A stretch of 64,000 nt of DNA from 13-2-20CM-66-19 sp036273735 (GCA_036273735.1 DASUHA010000058.1:1-64000); one strand, 5' to 3'; shown: positions 17,138 through 26,008, numbered from the stretch's first letter. The notes: generated from the letters alone by a model not told the origin. Numbers and translations are program-made.

Positions 17138-17389
17138 ATGGCTCGACGACCGATCGCTTCCGGCACAGTACATAAGATGCCGCCAGATTTTCGCAGAGCG
17201 ATCGAGTCTGACGCTGTGGTCACGGATGTATGGGTGAGCATTACGCCACTAGCACGCAATGAGTGGATATGCTGGATCACATCAGCTAAGAAAGACGAGA
17301 CCAGGAACCGTCGCATAGAAGTCGGTCTCGATAAAATGCGAAAAGGCATGCGCCGACCGTGTTGTTGGCCCGGATGTCCTCATCGCTAA
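17138..17389 (+). CDS. YdeI/OmpD-associated family protein
   Basis: An 83-residue protein matching the C-terminal OmdA-type domain of the YdeI family: ITPLARNEWICWITSAKKDE, RNRRIEVGLDKMRKGMRRP and the closing CCWPGCPHR are typical. It is shorter than two-domain members that also carry DUF1905. The biochemical function is unknown; some relatives are linked to resistance to cationic peptides. ATG 17138 has no strong ribosome-binding site. It stands alone beside degraded genes. Confidence 0.8.
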   Translation: MARRPIASGTVHKMPPDFRRAIESDAVVTDVWVSITPLARNEWICWITSAKKDETRNRRIEVGLDKMRKGMRRPCCWPGCPHR

Positions 17390-17443
17390 AGTGCGCGTCG
17401 CACTTCGAGTGCTTCCCATGCCCTCGGAAGAAGATGGCAGACG

Positions 17444-17656
17444 TCAAGGCAATCCCTTGGCGTGCGCCTTGAGCTCCGGAACCGGGATGACAGGGTAATC
17501 GTCGTTCCTCAATGGTACTAGAAGGTCGACTCGCAAATGCGACCCGCCACGCTCCGCAAAGGATGTGGACGGCGCGCGTCGATCGAGCGCGGGGATTCCG
17601 AAGAATTCAATGCCCGTCTCCCGCAGGATGTCGAGAAACGCGGGTATCCCAGACGC
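17444..17656 (-). pseudogene. C-terminal remnant of a nucleotidyltransferase-like protein
   Basis: Seventy codons bounded by a TAG upstream read FLDILRETGIEFFGIPALDR, STSFAERGGSHLRVDLLVPL, NDDYPVIPVPELKAHAKGLP and a stop. The pattern of GTSF, RVDLL and VPVPELxAHA resembles the C-terminal part of AbiEii-like or MNT-type nucleotidyltransferase proteins; the family call is tentative. There is no start codon or catalytic N-terminal half. It occupies most of the otherwise gene-free stretch 17390-17861. Confidence 0.5.
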
Positions 17657-17660
17657 CTAT

Positions 17661-17695
17661 TCGTATCCCACAAGTGCTGATTTCGTGGGATACGA
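17661..17695. promoter_or_regulatory. Perfect 11-bp inverted repeat, candidate operator
   Basis: TCGTATCCCAC, 13 bases, then GTGGGATACGA. It lies immediately upstream of the nucleotidyltransferase remnant on the minus strand, where an operator or an mRNA hairpin could sit. Arms are exact; function is inferred from position. Confidence 0.5.
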
Positions 17696-17861
17696 AAACC
17701 GGCCGGGCAAGGAGTAAGCCGGTAACGGTCTCGCAGGTCGACTGACGGCAGCCTTACGCGTCACGTCCAAACGCTATCGGCGATCCACACAAGCTGTGTC
17801 ACGCCTGCGTCTCCTTCACGCGGGTCTTAACTACAATTCACGTGGAGCCATGCACGCCGAT

Positions 17862-18647
17862 TCAGCTCACCCACGTTCGAAGTATCGACGTGGCAATCGC
17901 CTTCCAGGTGGGATCGCAATAGAGCCAGCTCGCCGTCCACTGGTCGGCGAGGATCCACAGCCCGCCGATGAGCCACGCGGGATGAATTCGCCGGCGCGTC
18001 CACAGATCGTAGATCCCAATTCCTAGAACCAGGATGTCGGTCGCGGCGAATATCTGGACGTATGTCTCCCAAACGCCGCTCCCGAGCAGCGCATGGAGCA
18101 GCGGTTTTCCGATCGCGCGGTTGAATGCGGCGGGCGTGAGGCTGAGCGTGGCCAGTAGGATCAGGCGCTTGTGCGCCGACGACCATTTGCGAGCACTGAT
18201 AGCTGCAATCGCCAAGCCGCCGAACGCGATGATATTGCTCAATTCGATCGCAATGAACGGAGGCCGGCTCCTGGGAGTGCCGAGCGCGAGACCCTCGACC
18301 GTCAGAGCCGCCCACAGGCCAGCGAGCACAACAGCGACAGCCAACACTGCGCCGCCGATTCCGACCTTGCGATGCAGCGGCACATTCCCGCTGCGAATCA
18401 GCAGCACCTGAGCCATCAGGAGCGCCAGCCACGCAACGGATATGACTGCGTGCACATGCACGGCGATCGGGTACGGCGCGGCGTGCGTCTGGAAATGCCG
18501 GATGACATCCGGAACGAAGCCCGCAAGTACCGCGAGCCAGATCAACACCACATAGGCAAAGAAAAATCCATGGTCTGACGGACGGCTCGCGGGGAATGGC
18601 GCTCGCGCCCGCGGCAGAATCTCGACGGTAGTACTCGTGGCTGCCAT
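17862..18647 (-). CDS. Multi-pass membrane protein of unknown function
   Basis: 261 residues with about seven hydrophobic helices (FFFAYVVLIWLAVLAGFV, AVISVAWLALLMAQVLLI, VGIGGAVLAVAVVLAGLW, IELSNIIAFGGLAIAAI and others). Conserved-looking polar residues lie inside or beside the helices (HVHAVIS, SAHKRLILLATLSL, FNRAIG). No family name is secure; the layout resembles uncharacterised DUF-type membrane proteins of proteobacteria. ATG 18647 (MAATSTTVEIL) with GAGGCGA upstream is chosen over a longer, arginine-rich N-terminal extension. It is monocistronic. Confidence 0.65.
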   Translation of the reverse strand: MAATSTTVEILPRARAPFPASRPSDHGFFFAYVVLIWLAVLAGFVPDVIRHFQTHAAPYPIAVHVHAVISVAWLALLMAQVLLIRSGNVPLHRKVGIGGAVLAVAVVLAGLWAALTVEGLALGTPRSRPPFIAIELSNIIAFGGLAIAAISARKWSSAHKRLILLATLSLTPAAFNRAIGKPLLHALLGSGVWETYVQIFAATDILVLGIGIYDLWTRRRIHPAWLIGGLWILADQWTASWLYCDPTWKAIATSILRTWVS

Positions 18648-18956
18648 GGTCGCCTCACGCGCCAGTCTAGTTGAATTTATGCCGGGTGCGAAACGAGCTC
18701 TGGCAAAAACCCGTCCCCCGCTCGGACGCAGTTGTAGGAGCGAAAGGAGTATGGACGGGGCCCGCCGCGGCGTCACGCATCGGCTGCTTCTCATTGGATC
18801 GAGACGAGCCCACATCTTATGCTCGAGCGTTGCTATTGGCCCTTCTCTCCCCTCTCTGCCAGAATCGTCGGAATCCTGTCATCCACGCATGTCCGCCAGA
18901 TGTCATCTTTGCCCATGCGAGATCTATCTTCTGCCGCCTGAGGAGGGCCATTTGTC

Positions 18957-19472
18957 ATGAGCTCGGATGATCCTTCGGACACCAACAGTACTTCACATGT
19001 GTCCCTCGGGCATATATTCGTTGCGATGGTGCTCTCGACCATGCTGGCCCCGCCCGCTTCGGCCCGCGCGCCGACGGCACCCGATGCCGCGATGCTGAAA
19101 CCCATCCGGGAATGGATCGCGGCCTATAACGCCGGCACGACGCCGCTGCCCGAGGAAATCTTCACCCAAGATGTGGTAATTACCGATGAGTTCGCGCCCT
19201 TCACATGGACAGGCATTTCGGGCGAGCACCGGTGGGCCCAAGCGATTGACTCGTTTATGAAGCCAGGGCAACAACACGCCTCCGCGGGAGCGGCGCGACG
19301 GTTCCAAAGCACAAAGAGCGGTGATCGCGTGTCCTTCGTTCTGCCTGCAACCTTGACGATCTCTCGCAGCAAGCGCAAGTTCACCGAGCGCGCGCTCTGG
19401 TTCTACGTGCTGATGAGGACTCCAGACGGGTGGAAGATCGCAACGGACACTTGGACGCCCATAGGGAAATAG
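18957..19472 (+). CDS. Secreted or anchored SnoaL/NTF2-like protein
   Basis: 171 residues with an N-terminal hydrophobic segment (IFVAMVLSTMLAPPASARA), probably a signal peptide with cleavage after ASA. The mature part resembles DUF4440/SnoaL-like cone-shaped proteins: a helix with AYNAGTTPLPEEIFTQDVVI, an aromatic patch (EFAPFTWTG) and a C-terminal strand WFYVLMRTPDGWKIATDTWT. Proteins of this shape bind small ligands; no catalytic residue can be named. The gene ends 14 bp before the MBL-fold gene, so an operon is likely. Confidence 0.65.
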   Translation: MSSDDPSDTNSTSHVSLGHIFVAMVLSTMLAPPASARAPTAPDAAMLKPIREWIAAYNAGTTPLPEEIFTQDVVITDEFAPFTWTGISGEHRWAQAIDSFMKPGQQHASAGAARRFQSTKSGDRVSFVLPATLTISRSKRKFTERALWFYVLMRTPDGWKIATDTWTPIGK

Positions 19473-19486
19473 AAGATCATCTGTAT

Positions 19487-20551
19487 ATGAGCGCGCCACC
19501 ACTCGCAGCCGCCACTCGGGCCGTTTTGGTCGCTGCATTGGCGCTCGCGGCCGGTACATCGGTTACCATTGCTGCGGGACACGCCGATCTCATCGGGAAA
19601 AGTAAGGGCACGGAAGTACTCTTTCTCGGCACCGCCGGCGGGCCACCGCTGCGCCTGGATCGATCGGAGCCTTCCACGCTGCTGATTGTCGACGGCCGGC
19701 AATATTTGATCGACTGCGGCATAGGGACCATGCGTCGGATGCTCAGGGCTGGCGTTAAGTCCGAGCAGGTCAGAACGGTCTTTTTCACCCATCTTCATGC
19801 CGACCACGACCTTGGGCTCGCCGACGTGATGGCGAACGACTTCTTCAGGCAGAGCGTGACCCGCCGGCCAGAACCGATCAACATCTACGGGCCGCCTCAG
19901 ACGAGGGAGCTCGTTGAGACGGCTTTCCACTTCATCACGGTCGGGTTTCGGCCGTTCGAAAATCTCCCGCAGCCTACGAACGGGAGCTACCGGAGTCCAT
20001 TCGTGACTCATGAGTTCAGTCGGGGCGGCATCATTTTCCAGGACGACAAAATCCGGGTCACCGCCGCCGAAAACTCGCATTACGCGCTGATGCCGCCGCA
20101 AAGGCGTGGGCAGTTCAAGTCGTTCTCATATCGCATAGAGACACCACACGGGGTGATCGTGTTTACGGGCGACACCGGGCCGAGCGAAGCGGTAGAGCAG
20201 CTGGCCAGGGGCGCGGACGTGTTGGTAGCGGAGGCGAATAGTCGTGACCCGCAGGATATCGCAAAGGTGACTGCCTCCATGGCGGCGCGCAGCCATTGGT
20301 CGTCCGAGCAGGCCAAGGCGTTTCGGGCGCACTTCGAGGTAGAGCACCTGGACACCCATGAGATCGGCCATCTTGCCGAGAAGGCCCAGGTGAAGGCCGT
20401 GCTGCTCTACCACTATGTTCCTGGGGACAAGGCCGATCAGGCGGCCTATGTGGCGGGCGTTCGGACGTCGTTTTCCGGTCCGGTTTTCGCGCCCGATGAC
20501 CTGGACCGCTTTTGCCTGCGCGGTGGCGGCCTCTCGCGCTGCCCCGACTGA
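19487..20551 (+). CDS. Secreted MBL-fold hydrolase, RNase Z-like
   Basis: 354 residues with a signal peptide (ATRAVLVAALALAAGTSVTI). The metallo-beta-lactamase motif THLHADHDLG (HxHxDH) is near residue 105, GDTGPSE supplies the bridging aspartate and AEANSRD follows; a late histidine lies in YHYVPGD. The overall pattern (FLGTAGG, STLLIVDGRQYLIDCG) is that of RNase Z/arylsulfatase-like enzymes, but export makes a tRNA substrate unlikely. A secreted ester or phosphodiester substrate is more plausible. It follows the NTF2-like gene in the same direction. Confidence 0.8.
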   Translation: MSAPPLAAATRAVLVAALALAAGTSVTIAAGHADLIGKSKGTEVLFLGTAGGPPLRLDRSEPSTLLIVDGRQYLIDCGIGTMRRMLRAGVKSEQVRTVFFTHLHADHDLGLADVMANDFFRQSVTRRPEPINIYGPPQTRELVETAFHFITVGFRPFENLPQPTNGSYRSPFVTHEFSRGGIIFQDDKIRVTAAENSHYALMPPQRRGQFKSFSYRIETPHGVIVFTGDTGPSEAVEQLARGADVLVAEANSRDPQDIAKVTASMAARSHWSSEQAKAFRAHFEVEHLDTHEIGHLAEKAQVKAVLLYHYVPGDKADQAAYVAGVRTSFSGPVFAPDDLDRFCLRGGGLSRCPD

Positions 20552-20594
20552 TCGCCCTACGATGCTGTCCGGTTCGCGCCGGCGGCGACTCCGT

Positions 20595-20849
20595 CTATCG
20601 TCTGAAGATTCCTGGAACCATCCAGGTTTGCCCTCTTCGAGGCAGCCAAAACAACTGACTCGGACCGTTCAAGTCGCCATACCTCCCAGCGCGCCACAGC
20701 ATTACCAGGGAGCCTCCGACCAAGTGCGCGACTACCAGTCCGATATATACCGGATCCACCCAGTAATATCGCTCACCAAGCTTCAAAAACAGCGAGAAGC
20801 CAGCGACAAATAGCACGAACCTTATGACGCCGCGCAGCAGATTCCTCAT
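20595..20849 (-). CDS. Small membrane protein
   Basis: 84 residues from ATG 20849 (MRNLLRGVIRFVLFVAGFSL). Two hydrophobic segments (about residues 6-22 and 32-50: VYIGLVVAHLVGGSLVMLW) are followed by a basic, Trp-containing C-terminus. No family was recognised. The upstream in-frame extension looks noncoding. Confidence 0.5.
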   Translation of the reverse strand: MRNLLRGVIRFVLFVAGFSLFLKLGERYYWVDPVYIGLVVAHLVGGSLVMLWRAGRYGDLNGPSQLFWLPRRGQTWMVPGIFRR

Positions 20850-20913
20850 GCCATGCAGTGTACCCCGAAGCGGGAGTGTCGATGTCTGACCTGAGCAGCT
20901 TGGAGCCGAAGAG

Positions 20914-21351
20914 ATGAGCAAAGAAAAATATCCGCTCGAACATTTCCCCGTGGCGACGCCCATCAGGCTGGCGCTGCTCTGGGGAACCCTGATGTCGCTC
21001 TACATCTACAATGATTATTTCGCCATGTATACGCCTGGCACGATCCGGGCAATGTCTGAAGGGCGAATGGGTCCCCTCGGGCAGGCAACACCCACGGTGA
21101 TGGTCGCAACTGCGCTTCTACTCGCGATTCCCGCGCTGATGATCTTCCTGTCCGCAGCGCTGCCGCCGCTCTGGAGCAAGTGGTTGAACGTTATCCTGGG
21201 CGCCGCCTATACCGCTGTCGAGGCCCTGACCTTTCAGGGACCGTATTTGTTCTACAAGATCGTCGTCGCGATCGAGATCGCAGTCACCCTGGCCATCATT
21301 GCGCACGCCCTGCGCTGGCCCAGGAAGAGCGATCAGGCCCATCAACCATGA
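20914..21351 (+). CDS. DUF6326 family membrane protein
   Basis: 145 residues with four hydrophobic helices. The first carries LLWGTLMSLYIYNDYFAMYT, followed by PGTIRAMSEGRMGPLGQATP, both characteristic of DUF6326. WLNVILGAAYTAVEALTF and the last helix IVVAIEIAVTLAIIAHALRW complete the family. The function is unknown. ATG 20914 is preceded by GGAGCCGAAGAG, an acceptable ribosome-binding region. Confidence 0.75.
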   Translation: MSKEKYPLEHFPVATPIRLALLWGTLMSLYIYNDYFAMYTPGTIRAMSEGRMGPLGQATPTVMVATALLLAIPALMIFLSAALPPLWSKWLNVILGAAYTAVEALTFQGPYLFYKIVVAIEIAVTLAIIAHALRWPRKSDQAHQP

Positions 21352-21411
21352 GACGGCTGCGAAACATAATGCCGAAACGGCTCCGATCGCCGCCGGAGCG
21401 CTCGGGGACGG

Positions 21412-21427
21412 CCCGGCCGGGACTTTT
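21412..21427 (+). terminator. Possible terminator after the DUF6326 gene
   Basis: CCCGGCCGGG followed by ACTTTTT, 60 bases past the stop codon at 21351. The stem is short and its loop would be tight, so this is tentative. Confidence 0.3.
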
Positions 21428-21442
21428 TAATGCCGGCGGACT

Positions 21443-22063
21443 TCACCCGGTGAACCCCTTCGCCACCAGATAGACCTCGCGCGATTCCTTGCGAGAGGCC
21501 GCGGGCTTGCGGATGAGCACCTTCGCGAAATGCGCCCGCAGCTCCTTCAGGTACTGATCCGATCCCGAGCCTTGAAACATCTTGGCGACGAAGCTGGCAC
21601 CGGGCTTCAGCGCCTTGCGCACTGTGTCGAGCGCCAGCTCCAGGAAATAAATCGACCTCGCCTGATCGGCCGAATCGATTCCGCTGATATTGGGCGCGAT
21701 GTCGGAAATGATCAGATCGAACTTTGTGCCGCGGAGCCAGTCGAACACCTGCTGCACGACGGCCTCTTCAGTGAAATCGCCCTGGATGAAATCGACATTC
21801 TCGAGCTCGTCCATAGGCAGAATGTCCGTCGCGAGCACGCGCCCCTTTTCGCCGACGAGCTTGCCAGCCACCTGCGACCAACCGCCGGGCGCGGAGCCGA
21901 GGTCCATGATCCGCATGCCGGGCCGGATCAGTTTGTCCTTCTCATTGAGCTCGATCAGCTTGTAGGCCGACCGCGAACGGTAACCGTCCTTCTGTGCCTG
22001 CCTGACGAAAGGATCGCTGAGGTGGCGGGACAGCCAGCTGGCGCTGCTTTTCGTTCGAGGCAT
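21443..22063 (-). CDS. rlmE: 23S rRNA (uridine(2552)-2'-O)-methyltransferase RlmE
   Basis: SAM-dependent methylation of U2552 in the ribosomal A-loop (FtsJ/RrmJ). At 206 residues it is full length. RSRSAYKLIELNEKDK carries the catalytic lysine, MDLGSAPGGWSQV the SAM motif, DLIISDIAPNISG the catalytic aspartate, and FVAKMFQG and ESREVYLVAKGF the last lysine and glutamate of the K-D-K-E set. ATG 22063 is the usual start. It is divergent from the flavoprotein gene, with about 70 bp between them. Confidence 0.96.
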   Translation of the reverse strand: MPRTKSSASWLSRHLSDPFVRQAQKDGYRSRSAYKLIELNEKDKLIRPGMRIMDLGSAPGGWSQVAGKLVGEKGRVLATDILPMDELENVDFIQGDFTEEAVVQQVFDWLRGTKFDLIISDIAPNISGIDSADQARSIYFLELALDTVRKALKPGASFVAKMFQGSGSDQYLKELRAHFAKVLIRKPAASRKESREVYLVAKGFTG

Positions 22064-22136
22064 CTTTCCAGGGAGCTACGGGTTAGAATCGGCGGATTCT
22101 ACTCCTCTGCCGGACTCACCGGCCAGGAAGACGCCG

Positions 22137-23741
22137 ATGATCCGCATTACCGAGCTGCCGTTGCCGCTCGATTACACGCTCGAGGCGCTACGCCGGGCGA
22201 TTTTGCACCGTCTCTCCATCACCGAGGCGGAGTTGCTCGATTTCAATCTGTTCAAGCGCAGTTACGATGCGCGCAAGAAGAACAGCGGAGTCTTCTTCAT
22301 CTGTATCGTCGATGTCACCGTGCGTGACGAAAGCTCGGTACTGAAACGCCTGGCGCGGGATCGCCAGGTCGGCGTCTCACCGGACACGAGCTATCACCCG
22401 GTTGCGCAAGCCCCAGCGCGACTCGAGAAGCGGCCACTGATCGTCGGATTGGGTCCCTGCGGACTATTCGCGGCACTCCTGCTCGCGCAAATGGGCTTCA
22501 GGCCCATCGTGCTGGAACGCGGCCGCGATGTACGACGCCGAACGCGCGACACCTGGGCCCTCTGGCGAGAGAACACGCTGATGCCGGAGTCCAACGTTCA
22601 GTTTGGCGAAGGCGGCGCAGGCCTGTTTTCCGACGGCAAGCTCTATAGCCAGATCAAAGACCCGAAATTCTATGGCCGCAAGGTGATGCGCGAGTTCGTG
22701 CGCGCGGGTGCACCGGCGGAAATTCTCTATGTCAGCAAGCCGCACATCGGTACCTTCCGCCTGACGGGCATCGTGTCGAAAATGCGGGAGGAGATCATCT
22801 CGCTCGGCGGTGAAGTACGCTTCGAGAGCAAGGTTACCGACCTGCTCATCGAAGCGGGAAGGATCGAAGGCGTTGTGCTGGCCAGCGGGGAGACTCTACA
22901 GAGCCGCCACGTCGTGCTCGCGCCGGGGCACAGCTCCCGGGACACCTTCCGGATGCTGGAGCACCGGCGCGTCCATCTCGAGGCCAAACCTTTTGCCATC
23001 GGCCTGCGTATCGAGCATCCGCAGTCGCTGATCGACGTCGCACGCCTCGGGCGCTTTGCCGGTCACCCGCAACTCGGTGCCGCCGAATACAAACTGGTAC
23101 ATCACGCCCGTAATGGGCGTTCGGTCTACAGCTTCTGCATGTGTCCTGGCGGTACGGTCGTCGCCGCCACTTCCGAGCCGGAGCGCGTTGTCACCAACGG
23201 CATGAGCCAGTATTCACGCAACGAGCGCAATGCCAACGCGGGCATCGTGGTCGCAATCAATCCCGAGCCGGACTTCCCCGGCGGACCGCTCGGGGGCGTC
23301 GAACTCCAGGAAGCGTGGGAATCAAAGGCCTATCTCTTAGGCGGAAGCAACTACTGCGCCCCGGGGCAGCTGGTCGGCGATTTCCTGCGCGGTGTCGGCT
23401 CCACACAGCTCGGCGAGATCGTTCCTTCATATACGCCGGGCGTGCGGTTGGGTGATCTATCACAGGCCCTCCCCTACTATGCCATCGACGCCATACGCGA
23501 GGCATTGCCCGCATTCGGTAAGCAGATCCGCGGCTTCGATCGGGACGACGCCGTGCTTACGGCCGTAGAAAGCCGCACTTCTTCGCCCGTCCGCATTACG
23601 CGCGATGCTGAATCCTTGCAGAGTCTCAACGTGCGCGGGCTCTACCCGTGTGGTGAAGGTGCTGGTTATGCCGGTGGCATCCTCTCGGCGGGTGTTGATG
23701 GCATCAAGGTGGCGGAAGCGGTCGCGCGGAGCCTCTCGTGA
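22137..23741 (+). CDS. COG2509-type FAD-dependent oxidoreductase
   Basis: 534 residues. An N-terminal domain of about 90 residues (LEALRRAILHRLSITEAEL, FNLFKRSYDARKKNSGVFF) precedes the FAD Rossmann motif LIVGLGPCGLFAALLLAQMG near residue 100. NVQFGEGGAGLFSDGKLYSQ and the C-terminal GLYPCGEGAGYAGGILSAG, which closes the FAD site, are the hallmarks of this conserved but biochemically uncharacterised family. Cytosolic. It overlaps the following methyltransferase start (GTGA), so the two are translated together. Confidence 0.88.
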   Translation: MIRITELPLPLDYTLEALRRAILHRLSITEAELLDFNLFKRSYDARKKNSGVFFICIVDVTVRDESSVLKRLARDRQVGVSPDTSYHPVAQAPARLEKRPLIVGLGPCGLFAALLLAQMGFRPIVLERGRDVRRRTRDTWALWRENTLMPESNVQFGEGGAGLFSDGKLYSQIKDPKFYGRKVMREFVRAGAPAEILYVSKPHIGTFRLTGIVSKMREEIISLGGEVRFESKVTDLLIEAGRIEGVVLASGETLQSRHVVLAPGHSSRDTFRMLEHRRVHLEAKPFAIGLRIEHPQSLIDVARLGRFAGHPQLGAAEYKLVHHARNGRSVYSFCMCPGGTVVAATSEPERVVTNGMSQYSRNERNANAGIVVAINPEPDFPGGPLGGVELQEAWESKAYLLGGSNYCAPGQLVGDFLRGVGSTQLGEIVPSYTPGVRLGDLSQALPYYAIDAIREALPAFGKQIRGFDRDDAVLTAVESRTSSPVRITRDAESLQSLNVRGLYPCGEGAGYAGGILSAGVDGIKVAEAVARSLS

Positions 23742-24463
23742 AGTTCGAAGACATCAAGAAACTTCATCAGAAGAAGTTTCGCGAGCAGTTCGGCTGTTTC
23801 CTGCTGGAAGGCGAGCATCTCGTGCAGGAGCTGCAGAAGGCTGCGATTCATGATCCGCGACTGCGCGCCAGCGAAATCTATCTCACACGGGAATATGCGC
23901 ACTGGACGAGCGAGCTCCCGATCCACGTAGTCAATTCCCGTCACATGGCGCAGCTCAGTGAAACACGCTCTCCGCAGGGCATTGCCGCGGTCGCGCCATT
24001 GCTGGAAGCACCTGCGCAGCGGCCCGGCGAGCGCGCGATCTATCTGCATGAAATTCAGGATCCGGGAAATCTCGGCACCATCCTGCGCTCGCTCGCCTGG
24101 TTCGGCAGCTTCCGCTGTCTGCTCAGTCCCAATAGTGTGGACGTACACAACGGCAAGTCGGTGCGCGCCAGCATGGGAGCCGTCTTTCATGTACCGGTGG
24201 AAGTCGATGTGCCGATGCAGGCACTCCCCCAGCGCTTCGCTCGGATCGCCAGTCTCGACCTGCAGGGTAAGCCGATCTCTGCCCCGGAGTTTCGCAATTT
24301 CGATTGCTATATTTACGGCAATGAAGCTCGGGGTTTGCCGCGCGAGGCTCTGCGTGGGATGAATGCGACGTCGTTTACGATTGCCGGGACGGGGGCGATT
24401 GATTCGTTGAACGTTGCAGCGACCGTGAACGTTTGTCAGTATGAGTTGGCGCGGTCATCGTAA
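23738..24463 (+). CDS. SpoU/TrmH family RNA methyltransferase
   Basis: 241 residues. The N-terminal substrate-binding part (KFREQFGCFLLEGEHLVQEL) is followed by the SPOUT knot: HEIQDPGNLGTILRSLAWFG (motif 1), YIYGNEARGLP (motif 2) and DSLNVAATVNVCQYELAR (motif 3). This is the 2'-O-methyltransferase layout of RlmB and TsnR relatives; the exact rRNA or tRNA target cannot be read from the sequence. GTG 23738 overlaps the upstream stop codon. Confidence 0.88.
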   Translation: MKFEDIKKLHQKKFREQFGCFLLEGEHLVQELQKAAIHDPRLRASEIYLTREYAHWTSELPIHVVNSRHMAQLSETRSPQGIAAVAPLLEAPAQRPGERAIYLHEIQDPGNLGTILRSLAWFGSFRCLLSPNSVDVHNGKSVRASMGAVFHVPVEVDVPMQALPQRFARIASLDLQGKPISAPEFRNFDCYIYGNEARGLPREALRGMNATSFTIAGTGAIDSLNVAATVNVCQYELARSS

Positions 24464-24496
24464 TCAGACGTCCCGCAAGGGATGGAGGCCACCATC

Positions 24497-24769
24497 ATGT
24501 GCAGAAACATCAAAACGCTCTTCAACTTTCAGCCACCCGCGACCGAGGAAGAGATTCGCGCCGCGTCCCTGCAGTTTGTCAGGAAACTCAGCGGGTTCAA
24601 CACCCCGTCCAAGGCCAACAGCGCAGCATTTGATCGTGCCATCGAGGAAGTCGCCGCCGCCGCGCGAGCTCTCATCGATGCCTTGGTGACCACAGCCGAG
24701 CCGCGAGACCGCGAGACCGAAGCGGCTCGGGCACGCGCCAGGGCTGCGGTAAGATTCAGCCGGGCCTAG
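24497..24769 (+). CDS. DUF2277 family protein
   Basis: About 90 residues, matching DUF2277 end to end: MCRNIKTLFNFQPPATEEEI, SLQFVRKLSGFNTPSKANSA and ARALIDALVTTAEPRDRE. Small, soluble, helical, of unknown function. ATG 24497 is preferred to ATG 24482 because MCRNI is the family start and GGAGG lies eight bases before it. It is probably co-transcribed with the methyltransferase gene 33 bp upstream. Confidence 0.85.
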   Translation: MCRNIKTLFNFQPPATEEEIRAASLQFVRKLSGFNTPSKANSAAFDRAIEEVAAAARALIDALVTTAEPRDRETEAARARARAAVRFSRA

Positions 24770-24834
24770 AGAATGGGCGGCGCCGTGCTGCATATCCTGG
24801 CGGTGAATCAAGAGCCAGCGCCGAGCTCATCTTC

Positions 24835-25374
24835 ATGCTGACTCCGAGTCGCCGAGCATATGAGAGCCGGGTCAGGGCGATCTTGCAATCGCTCTCCATT
24901 TCCCCTGCGAGTCTCGCGGGCAGGTCATTGCCTCTCTGTGAAGAAGCAGTGGAATTGGTTACGGCGGAAATCGACGATCGCGGCAGGGAACATCGGCTGG
25001 TGCCGGCAGCAGCGGAAGCTTGGCGAGCAATCAAAGCGGCAGCATCCTCCCAGGGCGTGATGTTACAAATAGTCTCGGCTTTCCGCTCCGTCGATCGGCA
25101 GGTGGAGATCATTCGCTCCAAGCTCGAGGCCGGAGTGCCACTCGAGCAGATTCTGGCGGTGAGTGCGCCGCCGGGATACAGCGAGCATCACACCGGCCGA
25201 GCCATCGATATCACCACACCGGGAGCAAGAGCACTGGAGGAAGAATTTGCCGGCTCCGCGGCATTTCACTGGCTGCAGGAAAATGGCAGCTCGTTCAGGT
25301 TCTTTCTCTCATACCCTCGAGACAATCGCCAGGGCTATCTATACGAGCCGTGGCACTGGTGCTATCAACACTAG
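24835..25374 (+). CDS. VanY/M15B-type D,D-carboxypeptidase-like protein
   Basis: 179 residues. The zinc peptidase signature SEHHTGRAIDI (SxHxxGxAxD) is at about residues 118-127, and EPWHW near the C-terminus supplies the catalytic glutamate region and last metal ligand. SAFRSVDRQVEII is the usual preceding motif. Enzymes of this family cleave D-Ala-D-Ala or L,D/D,D bonds in cell-wall peptides. No signal peptide is visible at the chosen ATG, so it may be cytoplasmic or the start may be misplaced. Confidence 0.85.
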   Translation: MLTPSRRAYESRVRAILQSLSISPASLAGRSLPLCEEAVELVTAEIDDRGREHRLVPAAAEAWRAIKAAASSQGVMLQIVSAFRSVDRQVEIIRSKLEAGVPLEQILAVSAPPGYSEHHTGRAIDITTPGARALEEEFAGSAAFHWLQENGSSFRFFLSYPRDNRQGYLYEPWHWCYQH

Positions 25375-25430
25375 CTGCCGATGAGCGGATGGCAATTCTC
25401 ATGAGCCCCCTTCACGGGCGAGTCATATTC

Positions 25431-25748
25431 TCAATACTGGACTGTCAATAGGTACAGGCGGCTCTCGGGGTCCCAGCTGCACGTAGCCCACACACCATCC
25501 ACGACGGTCCTGTTGCCGATCGCCTTGCATGCCGCTTCGCTGCTGCCGGCAAGACCTGCAGACTCGCGGGTCTGAACTGTCTCGACGAGCGCTTCCGCAG
25601 CTGCGGAGTAGTTCCCGCGCACGACCTGAACGCTTACCGCCATTGATGAGCGTGACTGGGCAGCGAAAGCACCTGCGGGCAGAAGCACGACGAGCATGAA
25701 GTGAATAAAGGGAAGCCGGAAGCCGTTCGCGACGGATCTCATCGTCAT
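25431..25748 (-). CDS. Small secreted protein of unknown function
   Basis: 105 residues with an N-terminal signal peptide (LPFIHFMLVVLLPAGAFAAQ). The mature domain is about 75 residues with two cysteines (SEAACKAI and WATCSWDP) that could form a disulphide, and it ends in strands (WDPESRLYLLTVQY). No family was recognised. It is monocistronic. Confidence 0.55.
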   Translation of the reverse strand: MTMRSVANGFRLPFIHFMLVVLLPAGAFAAQSRSSMAVSVQVVRGNYSAAAEALVETVQTRESAGLAGSSEAACKAIGNRTVVDGVWATCSWDPESRLYLLTVQY

Positions 25749-26008
25749 TTCCCCTGGTGCAGGGTCCGCGCATATTCGGGACCTGCTCGTTTCTTTTTCT
25801 CTCGGGGCAACTCTACTCCGAAGTGACCCGGTTGGGGAATCGGGTATGTCCCGGCGATCGGACTCTAGTTAAGTCACTGATTTTGCGAGCGTTTGCGAAT
25901 TGTCGTTGCGCCTTGGCGGGTGAAGCCCACGTCGCCACCAGGACCAGTACGCCATCCGGAAACGCTCGAGGTAAGCGATAATCTCCAGGAGGCAGAAGAG
26001 CATCAACG

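Noticed and set aside
17661..17695. HipB-type operator (TATCC-N8-GGATA)
   Set aside because: The TATCC and GGATA boxes are 19 bases apart rather than 8, and no hipAB gene is near.
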